Source of the DNA: Stenogyne calaminthoides
Taxonomy: Eukaryota; Streptophyta; Magnoliopsida; Lamiales; Lamiaceae
Direction of reading: 5' to 3'
Assembly: GCA_037126765.1 (NCBI GenBank)
Contig: JBBCBC010000001.1
Span: 29,062,804 to 29,126,803 of the forward strand
Length of the DNA stretch: 64,000 nucleotides
Below are positions 22,608 through 35,900 of the stretch, in pieces. The position numbers and the translations under genes were made by a program. Positions within the stretch are counted from its first letter, which is position 1, and each line of letters starts with the position of its first letter. The notes under the pieces are model-generated. The model did no database searches. It had not been told where the DNA came from and saw only the letters and a list, made by a program, of their open reading frames with translations.

Positions 22608-24449
22608 TGTTAGGGAATGAGTTGCCTGATCTATTCGGGGTGAATATTTAAATACATATTTAATTCTTTAATTATTACTAGCATGAATTAATCCTATATT
22701 AATTCAAATAATAATTGCAACAACATATCATGCATATAAAAAGCCACGTAAAACCTCGATGCGAATCTATTGGTTTCGTGAGCGTAACCTCTCGGGATTG
22801 CGGTGACTTGATTCGGACGGACTAACCAAAAGGACTTCCCAAGTATTCCCTTAGCTTTGCTCAACTATCCCAATTGGAAGGACACTTGTCGAACAATTAA
22901 CAAAAAGGAAAAAAAATAAACTTTGTTGCACCACTTTTGTGGATTTGCTAATATTTCGGCCACATGGAATTGTACTTGGGAATGAACTAATCATCCCATT
23001 TATAGGAGGGAGATGGTCGAATTTTTTCAAGAGAAAATCAATGTGGGAAAAAGACTTTTCTTGATCACCAAGAAATCTTGAATATATCTCCTATATTCTT
23101 TTTTCCCATAATTAAAATATTCCACAAAAAATCCCACTTCCTACAATATATGGATTTTCGAAAATTTAGTGTGTACAAGAATCCAAGATTTGGATCTTCT
23201 TGAATTTATGAGATATTCTTGTATTTCAAGAATACATATCTTCCATAATATATTTTCAAAAAATCAAGAAAATCTTTCATGCCCACTATATTTTCATCTT
23301 TTTCGAAAAATACATATGGATAAACCATGTGGGAGATTTCTTGAATTTAATGAGATAATCTTGTATTTCAATAATACATATCTTCATTCCATAACAAAAT
23401 TCAAAGAAAATCTTTCTCCCAACTTCATCCATAATTTTCAAATTTTTCAAGAAAAATTTAAGAACAATATTTATTTTATTTTAATCACCTTTTTTAGGTT
23501 ATTGGACTATTTGTTGGGCTACTCGGGGGCCTTTAGGAGAATTAAGATTGGATCTTCTAATGGATCTTGAATATCTAATATTGAGCCACAATATAATTCA
23601 AGCCCATAAATATTAATTAATCCCACTACATAATTAATATTGCACTATCCATCTTAACCCATATTACATCAATATGGCTCCTTGGTCATTATTTCCCAGA
23701 TTTAAGATTATCTAGCCCATTAATTAATTCAAGCCACTTTGAAATAGCTTTCCGTTAGTTAATATCTTTTGTCCTTGGTCGAGAAGCGGTTCAACATTAT
23801 TATCCATAATGGAAACTAATTCCACTTGCAAGATTTGGTATGATAAAACTTATGAACCTCCCGAGGGGCAAATCAAGCAAGCGTGCTTGCACCCATTCTT
23901 CGTATTAAATCTTAGCAATCACATGTGACCAATAATATTGTCCAAGATAAAAAGTATTGAATCTCTCTGATTCGCTACCCATGATAAGTCAAAGCAATAG
24001 TTACCAATCCCACGTGATCCTATTTAAGAGACGAAGATTAAGAAACAACGAACCACTAAGGTCTAATTCTTCCTTGTTCAGTTATGAAGAATTTATCCTT
24101 CTGAGGGTCCTATTCAAATAGCATCAATCATGCACTAGTGTAATCTCTTGGTCAATTTTAGCCTTACACCTCAACCTTTCGCGATGGGTTGTTCATTTCC
24201 ATCTAGGTCGTGAATGGCGTACTTTTAGTTACAAGGGACTGTTAATTTAATCTTTTGTGATCTGGTATCACTAAATTAACTCTGATGTAACACGCATTTG
24301 AATTATTGAATGCTTATGCAAAGAAATATATATAACATTCAATCATATATAAAGCATCGATGATAAACAATTTATTTCAAAAAAATAAGTCCGAAAATTC
24401 AGGTTTGATTATACAAAGTAAAAAACATACTTTTCAAATAATCCCAACA
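22608..24449 (-). repeat. LTR1 (3' LTR of minus element B2)
   Basis: 1,842 bp from TGTTAGGG to CCCAACA in plus order. It shares private variants with LTR2, such as the AGTGTGTRCAAGAATCC stretch, so these two are the pair of one element. A TATA-like ATTTATA remains near 22998, altered from CTATTTATAG. Confidence 0.85.
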
Positions 24450-24565
24450 ATCTCCCACTTATACTCAAAGTCCGCTTTTAAGTATACTACAACATGTCTC
24501 GCGTGAGTCCGTGACATCTAATGTCACCTACGAACCCTAATAATTTCTCCCACTTATACTCAAAG
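24450..24565 (-). promoter_or_regulatory. Polypurine tract and upstream duplicate (B2)
   Basis: On the minus strand CTTTGAGTATAAGTGGGAGAT abuts the 3' LTR, the usual place of second-strand priming. The same motif occurs about 94 bases upstream at 24544-24565. The pair is kept in all four copies in this window. Confidence 0.7.
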
Positions 24566-25390
24566 CAGTTAGCAAATCTGTGTTTGACACCCATTCCACT
24601 CACATGTCTCTCGAATGTATTGGGAGGCGGATGCTTTGTGAATGGATCTGCTAGGTTTGTCCTCGGGCCGCTATCTTTGCCACATCTATATCTCTCTCTC
24701 TTAACGATTTCTCGTTATAAGATGTCTTTCCTTTAATGTGTTTGTTTGACTCGTGGACTCTTGGTTCTCTTGAATTTGCAACCGCCCACTAGCGAGATAT
24801 TCTAGTCAAATTGAAACACCATCCAAGTCCACTAAGAAGATCTAGAGCCCCATCGGTTCTTTCAGCACCTTCTGGCACTACTTTACCGACTTCCATGGTT
24901 GAGTCGGTGATGTATTTACCTTCACACTCGTCCATTTGATGGCTACACTTCCCAAATGGAAACACACTAACTGAGGCAGATAATTACTGGAATCTAAGTC
25001 TATTGGAAATTCGAGTCCGTGTAGCCGATGGGGATTGGAGTATCTGACTGATAAATCAACATTCTATCCCAAGTTCTTTTCAGACACTTCATAATGTTTT
25101 TAACTGTCGTCCAATGCGCTTTCCCTAGGTTACTTTGATATCTTGCTACCATGCCTACGGCAAAGCAGATATCCGGTCTTGTACACAACATTGCATACAT
25201 AAGGTTTCCGACAGCCGAAGCACAAGGAATGCCTTTTATGTCATCTGTCTCCTTTTGCGTCTTAGGGGACATTTTCTTGGATAGATGGATTCCAAATCTG
25301 AAAGGTACGAATCCTTTCTTGGAATCTTGCATCTTTGAATCATTTCAAGGCGATTGTCTTGTATGAAACTTGCGATAACCAGATCATCCT
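24555..25390 (-). pseudogene. B2 RNase H and RT C-terminal region
   Basis: 25000-25332 reads DDIKGIPCASAVGNLMYAML and CTRPDICFAVGMVARYQSNL, then GYTDSNF, where RNase H begins. The rest of RNase H down to 24555 is broken by stops but aligns with the intact stretch at 34355-34621 in B3. It removes the RNA template during cDNA synthesis in active elements. Confidence 0.85.
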
Positions 25391-26110
25391 TTTCTTGCGA
25401 TCTCGAGTGATCTTGATCCCAAGGATGTGTCCGGCTTTCCCTAAGTCTTTCATATCAAACTGTTTTGAAACCAAGCCCTTACGTCTGATAACAACTTCAC
25501 ATCGTTCCCGATGATCAGAATGTCGTCTACGTATAGTACTAAGAATACCAATGCAGTTCCGACACGCTTTTTATACACACAACTTTCAAACTTGTTTTGA
25601 TCAAACCCATAAGACTTTATAACATGATCAAAACATTGGTTCCAAGCTCTGGATTCATGTTTGAGTCCGTAAATGGACTTCTTGAGCTTAAAAACAAGAT
25701 GTTCTTGGCCCGTTTCAATGAAACCTTTGGGTTGTTGCATATAGATCTCTTCATCAAGACTTCCGTTAAGGAAAGCTGTCTTGACATCCATTTGCCAGAT
25801 TTCAAAGTCGAAATGCGCAAAGAATCGATAAGAGAATCTGGATGGACTTAAGCATGGCTAAGGGCGAAAAAGTTTTCTCATAATCGATCCCTTCTTTCTG
25901 AGTATAACCTTTCGCCACTAGTCTTGCTTTAAAGGTTTCAACCTTCCCGTTCGGTCCTCTTTTCCTCTTATATACCCACTTGCATCTAATGAATTTGACC
26001 CCATTAAGTGGTTCGACTAGCTCCCACATTCTATTATGAAACATAAAACCCACTTTGGCTTTCATTGCTATTTGCCAAGAATCTGCATCCTTTGTGTTGG
26101 AGTGCCTCGT
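25391..26110 (-). pseudogene. B2 reverse transcriptase
   Basis: 25802-26065 has NGVKFIRCKWVYKRKRGPNG and RLVAKGYTQKEGIDYEKTFS; 25450-25791 has MDVKTAFLNGSLDEEIYMQQ and the catalytic LYVDDILIIGND. Both catalytic aspartates are present and these blocks are well preserved. One frameshift separates the two parts near 25800. This is the best preserved RT of the P family here. Confidence 0.9.
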
Positions 26111-27260
26111 TATATGTCCATGGGTCTGATTCCGGGAATCAAGTCCGAGGACTCTCCTATTCTCATGAATCTCTCGGGCTGTCTAACAACCCTCCCACTA
26201 TGACGAGGCTCGGGTTGTGAAAACGTGTCGTTTGGTATATCATCTAAATGCAATTAGCATTGTGAGGTTTTGCCTTCTAAGCTCATTTAAGGTAATCTCA
26301 CTTCTGGGTTTTCTTTGGTTCATATAGTCTTCTTCTAAAAATCTAAAGTGGGTGCTGATGACCACCTTTTGATCTTCGGGACTATAGAACATACACCCTT
26401 TTGTTCCCTCGGGGTATCCTACAAATGACCTTTTAATTACGATCGAGGATCGATTTTATCGGCTTCCTTGTCCAACCGTGGGCGGACACCCCCAAATTCT
26501 TATGTGTCTCATACTAGGCTTGCGCCCGGTCAACAATTTCTTTAGGAGTTTTGGGAACCGATTTGGATAGCACCAAGTTCGAATGTAAGTCATTTGTTTT
26601 CAAAGCATGACCCAGAATCGACTTCGGGAAGATCCGCATAACTCATCATTGATCTAACCATTTCCAAAAGAATTATGTTTCTTAAGCTCTGCTACCCCGT
26701 TTTGTTGAGGGGTTCCGGGTGCAATGAGTTTGGGATACAATCCTTCATCGGATAAGTAGTTCAAAAACTCATCGGCCGAGGTATTGCTTCCACGATCGGA
26801 TCGTAGAGACTTGATCGTTTTTCCTATGATTCTCTGTTTGAGCCTTAAATTCTTAGGATTTTCAAAGGTCTCATATTCATGCTTCATAAGGAAAATGTAC
26901 CTTGAGTAATCATCAATAAAATTACTCATAACCTCCTCTTTGCTTTGGTTGACATTTGACTACATACATCTATGTGAACGATCTCTAACACTTCTTTAGC
27001 CCCATTCCCTTGGCTCCAAATGCCATCTTGGTCATATTACCCTCCAAACATGATTCGCAGGTTGGAATTTGTTCAACTTGGAGACGCTCCAGTGAACCAT
27101 CTTTCACCAACCTTTGGATCCTCTTTGGATTTATATGACCTAATCTTAGATGCCAAAGAAGTGTCTCGTTTACGTCTGATGAACGTTTTCTTTTCTCGGA
27201 AATAGTTGATGTGTTATAGAATACATTTAAAGTGAGTGGTGTGCCTGATTAATTTTCATA
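26111..27260 (-). pseudogene. B2 integrase
   Basis: 26654-26929 has FIDDYSRYIFLMKHEYETFE, SLRSDRGSNTS and a PQQNGVAE block, covering catalytic aspartates and the glutamate. Zinc-finger residues of the upstream H-H-C-C region are seen near 27020-27200 (CESCLEG). The frame is broken at several places. The enzyme joins cDNA to the target. Confidence 0.85.
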
Positions 27261-27599
27261 GAGATCATCCAACAACGTTCCATGATAGATAAATTTATCA
27301 ACAAGAAAAATGGTAACAACTTTATTAAAAAGTAACCGAATATCCATCATAAAAGTTTGGAAACTGAAAACGATTTCTTTCTAAAAATTCGGAACGTAAA
27401 GAATATCTCAAAATTAAAACACTGTCTTCAAAAGACAGGTGCACTTCTCCCACTGCTTCAGCTGCCACTCTCGTAGCATCGCCCAGTGTGATGAGGACCT
27501 CACTCCCACTAATTTGTCGAGTCCGCTTGAACCCCTGTAATGTGACCCACAAAAATGGGAGGCATACGCCGCTAAACAAGTTTCAACAACTAGTGCGTG
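27261..27599 (-). pseudogene. B2 protease, catalytic segment deleted
   Basis: 27325-27579 keeps LQGFKRTRQISGSEVLITLG and VHLSFEDSVLILR, the body of the copia protease. The catalytic D-T-x-S-T segment, present in P at about 57559-57573, is missing: sequence passes from the preceding ASH codons to the LQGF segment with a deletion of roughly 25-30 bases near 27545. Confidence 0.75.
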
Positions 27600-28436
27600 A
27601 GAATTACCTTTCTTTCCATCCCTTTTGGAGTGCAGAGCAGTGACCTCAATGTCCTTTCTCACCGCGGTTGAAGCACTTCCCTTAGCTGGCTTGTTCACTC
27701 CACCACCTTTCTTCACCTTATCTTTGCCATTGGCAACACTTGAGTTCACTTGCTTGTGGCTTTTGTTCATTTTCTTGTTCTTACCACCCCTTGGTCTAGA
27801 AGAAGAAGAAGGTCCGTTTGCCACCAAGGCTTGGCTTTTACGCCCCGATATCGCCTCTGCCGAGACTAAAGCTTACAAATGTCGGGCATCGAGAACTTCG
27901 ATTATTCATCCGGTAGTTCAACTGAATTGTTCAAAGCTTTTCGGCGAAGAATGGAGCAACAAATCGATTTGGGTCTCGATATCGTATTCGGCAAAGTACC
28001 TCAAGTTTATTAAGGTGAGCCATCATCGGAGAACGTGCTCCCTTACGGGCGTTCCCTCCACCATTTTCATAGAGAGCAAGTCCCTCATGGTGATCGGCGA
28101 GCCCACTTGGTTACGATGTTGAAACATCACTTTAAGACTAGTCATGATTCCTGGCCGGTCTCAACGCGTTACGGTGTTGGTGTTGCAACACATCGACATA
28201 AAGCCAAGATGGTACACTTTGCCATTTAGTTAGACCGCTCCCGATCGGCATACTCTTTCTTAACCGTTTTAGTGGACTCATATGATGGTTTATTCGGTTT
28301 AGGTGTGGTCGAAACCGATTATGGCTTTGTGCGATGAGGACAATAGTGAGTTTTTCGATTCCAATCAACAAAATTTTCTCCGGTGAGCAAATTGTCTTTC
28401 AAAGATATTGAATAGTGGATTAAAAGGTTGCGACAT
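27600..28436 (-). pseudogene. B2 Gag
   Basis: Start ATG (minus) at 28434-28436 by alignment with P (MSQPFNPLFNI). 28138-28371 retains KLTIVLIAQSHN; 27414-27827 has a basic Ser/Lys-rich tail (SSSRPRGGKNKKMNKSHKQV) before the position of the zinc knuckle, whose cysteines are not intact. The stretch at 28120-28155 reads ATCATGACTAGTCTTAAAG on the minus strand: it is the uninterrupted form of the site where the Sirevirus entered P. Confidence 0.8.
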
Positions 28437-29882
28437 GATGAACGAAATAAATAATAATATGCATAAGCACAAATATGTCACAAGGTTTTTGATCACATGC
28501 ATCATATTAAAATCTCAAAAAAAAAAATATGAACATGCATCGACCAACATCTCAAAAATGCTTTAAATAAGCCACGTGGGGTGGGTCATTATTCAAACAC
28601 ATTCAAGCGGGGTTACAAACAAAACGATTACAAACCTTTAATATCCAGTTAATAGTTGGCTCCACTTGACCAATATAAAATTGACGGGGACTTGAGGAAG
28701 TATATGCATATCAATTTTATACCTAAGTAATAACCATGATTAAATATAGGATTACTATTTAAAACTTTGATCGAGCCTCGTGGGGAGGGTCATTGTGCCA
28801 CTTAGTAATAACCCACAATCATCCGTTTGGAATTCATTCATGTGAAACCTATCTTTTGACCGTCCCAAAAGAAGGAATTTCTCCAAAAGAATTCACAATA
28901 AATAAATCATGGAGGTCAAAATTAATTCAATTTTATTATCCTAATAAAATTGTCAATTAATTATTTAAACATACTTAGTAATTTTGAAGGTGAGATTTTT
29001 CCATTTGGCAACCCTCATGCAAACACATTTAAACAAATTAAATAAAGCATAAGATAGCACAAATAAATCAAGCAAAAGCAGAAAAATAAACTTATTGGGC
29101 ACAAATTATCCAATTGTCATGGTTTGATTTTTCTTGGCTTGATCTTGAAAAACAAGTCTCGAATTTCTCCCACTCGTTCGTCTCGAAAAAATACTCGTCT
29201 CGAACCGCCATACCAAGCATTTCGCGGCCAAGGATCTGGCTTACGTCGAGCCCGACCCACTTGGGCTAGGACGTCGGCGGACTCGGCACCGCCCGTGATC
29301 CATACGCCCGGTCCTCGCCTTGCCTCTCGGCGGTGTCGGCGAGGCATCAGTAGATCTCGGCGACGACAGCATCCGTCAGCATCCCTTCGCCATTCCGCCC
29401 GGCGGCCCGCGTATCATTTCCGTCGGCGTCGTCCACCCCGTCTCGGCTGGAAGCGCGCACCCACCCGTTCATGCCCTTCTCCCGCCGCTCGCCTCCCGGC
29501 CGCCCCTACGCCCGTGCGTTCCCGCAAGCAGCCCGCCCCGCTACGCCTGGATTTCGGATTTTTGTCCTTTAATTCTTCGTCTCTTTCGTTCCGGATCCGA
29601 TTACAATTTATTTACAAAAAATAAATAAACCTAGATCTAGACTAGACTATTACATTGATCAAATCAAATAAATCCTAGTCTACTCGTGGATTTTCTCACG
29701 AGGCAAAACAAATCCGAACGAATCGAATTAAAAAAACCACAGTTTATATGCATGCAAAAAAAAACATTAAAAACCATGACAATTGGATACCTGCAAAACA
29801 GATCTAACAGTTCTACTATTCAATTTCAAATTTAATGTCCACGAATTAAATTACAATTTTAAAAAATCAGAGCCCGAAACCG
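28437..29882 (-). other. B2 leader with CpG-rich segment
   Basis: Long non-coding leader between primer site and gag. The flanks align with the B3 and P leaders. The part at about 29190-29560 is strongly G+C- and CpG-rich and does not align with the equivalent parts of B3 (38910-39300) or P. Confidence 0.75.
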
Positions 29883-29898
29883 TGGCTCTGATACCAGT
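29882..29898 (-). other. Primer binding site of B2, initiator tRNA-Met
   Basis: Minus strand ACTGGTATCAGAGCCAC directly after LTR2. Confidence 0.9.
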
Positions 29899-31750
29899 TG
29901 TTGGGGAATGAGTTGCACATATCTATTCGGGGTGAATATTTAAATACAAATTTAATTCTTTAATTATTACTAGCATGAATTAATCCTATATTAATTCAAA
30001 TAATAATTGCAACAACATATCATGCATATAAAAAGCCACGTAAAACCTACACATGCGGAATCTACGGGTTTACGTGAATGTACCTCTCGGGATAAGCGAA
30101 GACTTGATCCGAGACGGACTAACCAAAAGGACTTCCCAAGTATTCCCTTAGCCCTTGCTCAACTATCCGGTGGAAGGACACTTGTCGAACAATTAACAAA
30201 AGGAAAAAATAAACTTTGTTGCACCACTTTTGTGGATTTGCTAATATTTCCAGCACATGCAATTGTACTTGGGAATGAACTAATCATCCCCTATTTATAG
30301 GAGGGAGATGGTCGAATTTTTCAGTAGAAAATCAATGTGGGAAAAGACTTTTCTTGATCACCAAGAAATCTTGAATATATCTCCTATATTCTTTTTCCCA
30401 TAATTAAAATATTCCACAAAAATCCCACTTCCTCTAATATATGGATTTTCGAAAATTTAGTGTGTGCAAGAATCCAAGATTTGGATCTTCTTGAATTTAT
30501 GAGATATTCTTGTATTTCAAGAAATACATATCTTCCATAATATATTTTCAAGAAAATCAAGAAAATCTTTCTTGCCCACTATATTTTCATCTTTTTCGAA
30601 AAATACACATGGATAAACCATGTGGGAGATTTCTTTAATTTAATGAGATAATATTGTATTACAAGAATACATATCTTCATTCCATAACAAAATTCAAAGA
30701 AAATCTTTCTCCCAACTTCATCCATAATTTTCGAAAATTTCAAGGAAAATTAAGCAACAATATTTATTTTATTTTAATCACCTTTTTCAGTTATTGGACT
30801 ATTTGTTGGGCTACTCAGGGGGCCTTTAGGAGAATTAAGATTGAACCTTCTAATGGATCTTGAATATCTAATATTGAGCCACAATATAATTCAAGCCCAT
30901 AAATATTAATTAATCCCACTACATAATTAATATTGCACTATTCATCTTAACCCATATTACAAATAATATGGCTCCGGTCATTATTTCCCGTGTTTAAGAT
31001 TATCTAGCCCATTAATTAATTCAAGCCACTTTGAAATAGCTTTCCGTTAATTAATATCTTTTGTCCTTAATTAGAGAGCGGTTCAACATTATTATACATC
31101 TGGGAAACTAATTCCACTTGCAAGATTTGGTATGATAAAACTTATGAACCTCCCGAGGGGGTCAAACAAAGCGTATTTGCACCGCGATTCTTCGTATTAA
31201 ATCTTAGCAATCACATGACCAATAATATTGCCCAAGATAAAAAGTATTGAATCTCTACGATTAATTTACCCATGATAAGTCAAAGCAATAGTTACCAATC
31301 CCACGTGATCTTATTTAAGGGGCGAAGATTAGAAACAACGAACCATTTGAGGTCTAATTCTTCCTTGTTCAGTTCTGAAGAATTTATCCTCATGTAGGTC
31401 CTATTCAGCGCATCAGTCATGCACTAGTGTAATCTCTTGGTCAAGACAAACAAATCTGAGCCTTACACCTCAACCTTTCGCGATTGGTTGTTCATTTCCA
31501 TCTAGGTTAAATGAATGGCGTACTTTTTTTTACAAGGGACTGTTAATTTAATCTTACGTGATCCGGTATCACTAAATTACCTCTGATGTAACACGTCATT
31601 TAATTATTGAGCAGTTATCGCGAGAAATATATATAACATTCAATCATATTTAAAGCATCAGTGATAAACAATTTATTTCAGTAAATAAGTCTGAAAATTC
31701 AGTTTTGATTATACAAAGTAAAAACCATACTTTTCAGTATAATCCCAACA
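29899..31750 (-). repeat. LTR2 (5' LTR of B2)
   Basis: 1,852 bp from TGTTGGGGAATGAG to AATCCCAACA. TATA box on the minus strand at 30291-30300 (CTATAAATAG). It also abuts an internal 3' fragment on its right, so it serves as an LTR on both sides. Confidence 0.9.
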
Positions 31751-32402
31751 ATCTCCCACTTATACTCAAAGTCTGCTTTTAAGTATACTACAACATGTCT
31801 CGCGTAGTCCGTGACATCTAATGTCACCTACACGAACCTAATAATTTCTCCCACTTATACTCAAAAGCAGATTAGCAAATTGTCTTGACACCCATTCCAT
31901 CACATGTCTCTCGAATGTATTGAGGCGGGGCGCTTTGTGAATGGATCGCTGGAAATATCCTCGACGCTATCTTTGCCACATCTATATCTCCTCTCTTAAC
32001 GATTTCTCGTATAAGATGTTTTTCCTTTAATGTGTTTGTTTGACTCGTGGACTCTTAGTTCTCTTGAATTTGCAACTGCCCTAGCAGATATTGCTAGTCA
32101 AATTCAGAACACCATCCAAGTCCACTAAGAGGATCTAGAGCCCCATCGGTTCTTTCATTTGCTTCTGGCACTTACTTACCCGACTTCCATGGTTCAGTCA
32201 GTGATGCATTTCTGCTTCACACTCGTCATTTGATGGCTACACTTCTAAAATGGAAACACACTAACTGAGGCAGCTAATTACTGGAATCTAAGTCTATTGG
32301 AAATCCGAGTCCGTGTAGCCGATGGGGATTGGAGTAACTGATTGATAAATCAACATTCTATCTCGAGTTCTTTTCAGACACTTCAGAATGTTTTTAACTG
32401 TC
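31751..32402 (-). mobile_element. Orphan 3' end of a P-family internal region
   Basis: Starts with the polypurine motif beside LTR2, repeats it at 31845, and continues through RNase H sequence to a break at ...TTTTTAACTGTC, where LTR3 begins. In B2 the same sequence continues GTCCAATGCGC. The remaining part of this third element is absent from the window. Confidence 0.85.
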
Positions 32403-34244
32403 TGTTGGGGAATGAGTTGCACATATCTATTCGGGGTGAATATTTAAATACAAATTTAATTCATTAATTATTATTAGCATGAATTAATCCTATATTAATT
32501 CAAATAATAATTGCAACAACATATCATGCATATAAAAAACCACGTAAAACCTACGCATGCGGAATCTACGGGTTTACGTGAACGTACCTCTCGGGATGGC
32601 AGTGGCTTTAGTCGGACGGACTAACCAAAAGGCCTTCCCAAGTATTCCCTTAGGTCTTGCTCGACAATCCGGTGGAAGGATACTCGCGAACAATTAACAA
32701 AAGGAAAAAATAAACTTTGTTGCACCACTTATGTGGATTTGCTAATATTTCCAGCACATGGAGTTGTACTTGGGAATGAACTAATCATCCCCTATTTATA
32801 AGAGGGAGAGTGGTCGAAATTTTAGTGATATTTCAATGTGGGAAAAGACTTTTCTTGGTCACCAAGAAATCTTGAATATATCCCTTATATTCTTTTTCCC
32901 ATAATTAAAATATTCCACAAAAATCCCACCTCCTCAATATATGAAATTTTCGAAAATTTGGAGTGCAAGATTCCAAGATTTGGATCTTCTTGAATTTATG
33001 AGATATTCTTGTATTTCAAGAAATACATATCTTCCATAATATCTTTTCAAGAAAATCAAGAAAATCTTTCTTGCCCTCTATTTTCAAAATTTTGAAATAT
33101 CCCTTATGAATAACCTAGTGGGAGATTTCTTGAATTTAATGAGATAACCTTGTATTCCAAGAATAAATATCTTCATTCCATAACAAAATTCAAAGAAAAT
33201 CTTTCTCCCTCTTTTATCCATAAATTTCGAAAATTTAGAGGAAATATAAGCAACAATATTTATTTTATTTTAATCACCTTTTCAGTTATTGGACTATATG
33301 TTGGGCTACTTAGGGGGCCTTTAGGAGAATTAAGATTGGACCTTCTAATGGATCTTGAATATCTAATATTGAGCCACAATATAATTCAAGCCCATAAATA
33401 TTAATTAATCCCACTACATAATTAATATTGCACAATCCAACTTAACCCATATTATAGTCAATATGGCTCCCGGTCATTATTTCCCGTGTTTAAGATTATC
33501 TAGCCCATTAATTAATTCAAGCCACTGAAATAACTTTCCGTTAATTAATATCTTTTGTCCTTGGTAGAGAACGGTTCAACATTATTATCCATCTGGAAAC
33601 TAATTCCACTTGCAAGATTTGGTATGATAAAACTTATGAACCTCCCAAGGGGGCAAAATCAAGCAAGCGTGCTTGCACACGATTCTTCGTATAAAATCTT
33701 AGCAATCACATGTGACCAATAATATTGCCCAAGATAAAAAGTATTGAATCTCTACGATTATTTACCCATGATAAGTCAAAGCAATAGTTACCAATCTCAC
33801 GTGATCTATTTAAGGGACGAAGGTTAAGAAACAACGAACCACCGAGGTCTAATTCTTCCTTGTTCGATTCAAGAATTTATCCTCATGTAGGTCCTATTCA
33901 ACATCGGTCATGCACTAGTGTAATCTCTTGGTCAAAAGACAAACCAATCGAGCCTTACACCTCAACCTTTCGCTATGGTTGTTCATTTCCATCTAGGTAA
34001 ATGAATGTCGTACTTTTTAGTTACAAGGGACTTTATTAATTTAATCTTACGTGATCTCGGTATCACTAAATTAACTTCTGATTGTAACACGTGCAATTAT
34101 TGAACAGATTATCACGATAAATATATATAACATTCAATAATATTTAAAGCATCGGTGATAAACAATTTATTTGATAAATAAGTCCGAAAATTAGGTTTAG
34201 ATTATACAAAGTAAAAAGCATACTTTTCAAAGATAATCCCAACA
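32403..34244 (-). repeat. LTR3 (3' LTR of minus element B3)
   Basis: 1,842 bp from TGTTGGGG to CCCAACA. It shares private variants with the left half of LTR4 (for example GGCAGTGGCTTTAGTCGG), so LTR3 and LTR4 are a pair. TATA (minus) at 32792-32800. Confidence 0.88.
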
Positions 34245-34362
34245 ATCTCCCACTTATACTCAAAGTCTGCTTTTAAGTATACTACAACACGTCTCGAGTA
34301 GTCCGTGACATCTAATGTCACCTACACGAACCTAATAATTTCTCCCACTTATACTCAAAGTA
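34245..34362 (-). promoter_or_regulatory. Polypurine tract and upstream duplicate (B3)
   Basis: CTTTGAGTATAAGTGGGAGAT (minus) beside LTR3 and again at 34341-34362. Confidence 0.7.
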
Positions 34363-35160
34363 GATTGGCAACGGTCTTGACACCCATTCCACTCACATGT
34401 CTCTCGAATGTATTGAGAGGCGGGCTTTTTGTGAATGGATCTGCTAGGTTGGTCCTCGACGCTATCTTTGCCACATCTATATCTCCTCTCTTAACGATTT
34501 CTCGTATAAGATGTCTTTCCTTTAATGTGTTTGTTTGACTCGTGGACTCTTGGTTCTCTTGAATTTGCAACTGGCCCCTAGCATATATTGCTAGACAAAT
34601 TAGAACACCATCCAAGTCCACTAAGAAGATCTAGAGCCCGATAGGTTCTTTCAACGCTTCTGGCGACTACTTTTACCCGACTTCCATGGTTGAGTCGTTG
34701 ATGCATTTACGCTTCACACTCGTCCATTTGATGGCTACACTTCCCAAATGGAAACACACTAAGCGAAGATAATTTACGGAATCTATATCGATTGGAAATC
34801 CGAGTCCGGTATGGCCAGATGGGGATTGGAGTACTGATGATAAATCAACATTCTATCCGAGTTCTTTTTCGACACTTCGAATGTTTTTAACTGTTGTCCA
34901 ATGCGCTTTCCACGGGTTACTTTGATATCTTGCTACCATGCCTACGCAAAGCGGATATCCATCTAAAACACAAAGAATGCATACATAAGGTTTCCGGCAG
35001 TAGAAGCACAAGGAATACCTTTCATGTCATCTATCTCCTTTTTTAAATCTTAGGGAACATTTTCTTGGATAGATGGATTCCAAATCGAAAAGGTAAAAAC
35101 CTTTCTTGGAATTTTGCATCTTTGAATTGTTTCAAAAACCAGTGTCTATGTATGAAACTT
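34355..35160 (-). pseudogene. B3 RNase H region
   Basis: 34355-34621 is open and reads KERHLIREIVKRGDIDVAKI and a NLADPFTKSPP stretch, the C-terminal RNase H block that ends copia Pol, finishing at MGVKTVANLL. Upstream parts are frameshifted. Confidence 0.85.
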
Positions 35161-35900
35161 GCGATAACCCGATCATCCTTTTCTGGAGATCTCGAGTTAT
35201 CTTGATCCCAAGGATATGTCCGGCTTTCCCTAAGTCTTTCATATCAAACTATTTTGAAACCATGTCCTTACGTCTGATCACACCTTCACATCGTTCCCGA
35301 TGATCACAATGTCATCTACGTATAGTACTAAGAATACCAATGCGATTCAAAATGCTTTTTATACACACAACTTTCAAACTTGTTTTGATCAAACCCATAA
35401 GACTTTATTACATGATCAAAACTTTGGTTCCAAGCTCGGATGCTGTTTGAATCCGTAAATGGACTTCTTGAGCTTACAAACAAGATGTTCTTGGCCTGTT
35501 TCAATGAAACCTTGGGGTTGTTGCATATAGATCTCTTTATCAAGACTTCCGTTAAGGAAAGCTGTCTTGACATCTATTTGCCAGATTTCAAAGTCGAAAT
35601 GCGCAGCAATCGATAAGAGAATATTGATGGACTTAAGCATGGCTACGGGCGAAAAAAGTTTCCTCATAATCGATCCCTTTCTTTCTGAGTATAACCTTTC
35701 GCCATTAGTCTTGCTTTAAAGGTTTCAACCTTCCCGTCCGGTCCTCTTTTCCTCTTATATAGCCACTTGCATCCAATGGGTTTGATCCCATTAAGTGGTT
35801 CGGCTAGCTCCCACACTCTATTATGAAACGTAGAACCCATTCCGGTTTTCATTGCTGTTTGCCAAGAATCTGCATCCTTATCTTGGAGTGCCTCGTCATA
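35161..35900 (-). pseudogene. B3 reverse transcriptase
   Basis: 35416-35667 has IDVKTAFLNGSLDKEIYMQQ and EHLVCKLKKSIYGFKQH; 35664-35852 has KWLYKRKRGPDGKVETFKAR. The YVDD block near 35300-35330 is readable by alignment to B2 but out of frame with the upstream part. Confidence 0.85.

Noticed and set aside
22280..22613. Open stretches of about 95 codons on both strands in the P leader
   Set aside because: Mirror-image open frames in G+C-rich leader DNA, with no relatives in the other copies.
29117..29628. Long open stretches on both strands (up to 166 codons) in the B2 leader
   Set aside because: They arise from CpG-rich composition that lacks A+T-rich stops. They are Arg/Pro/Ala-rich, overlap on opposite strands, and are not conserved with the B3 or P leaders.
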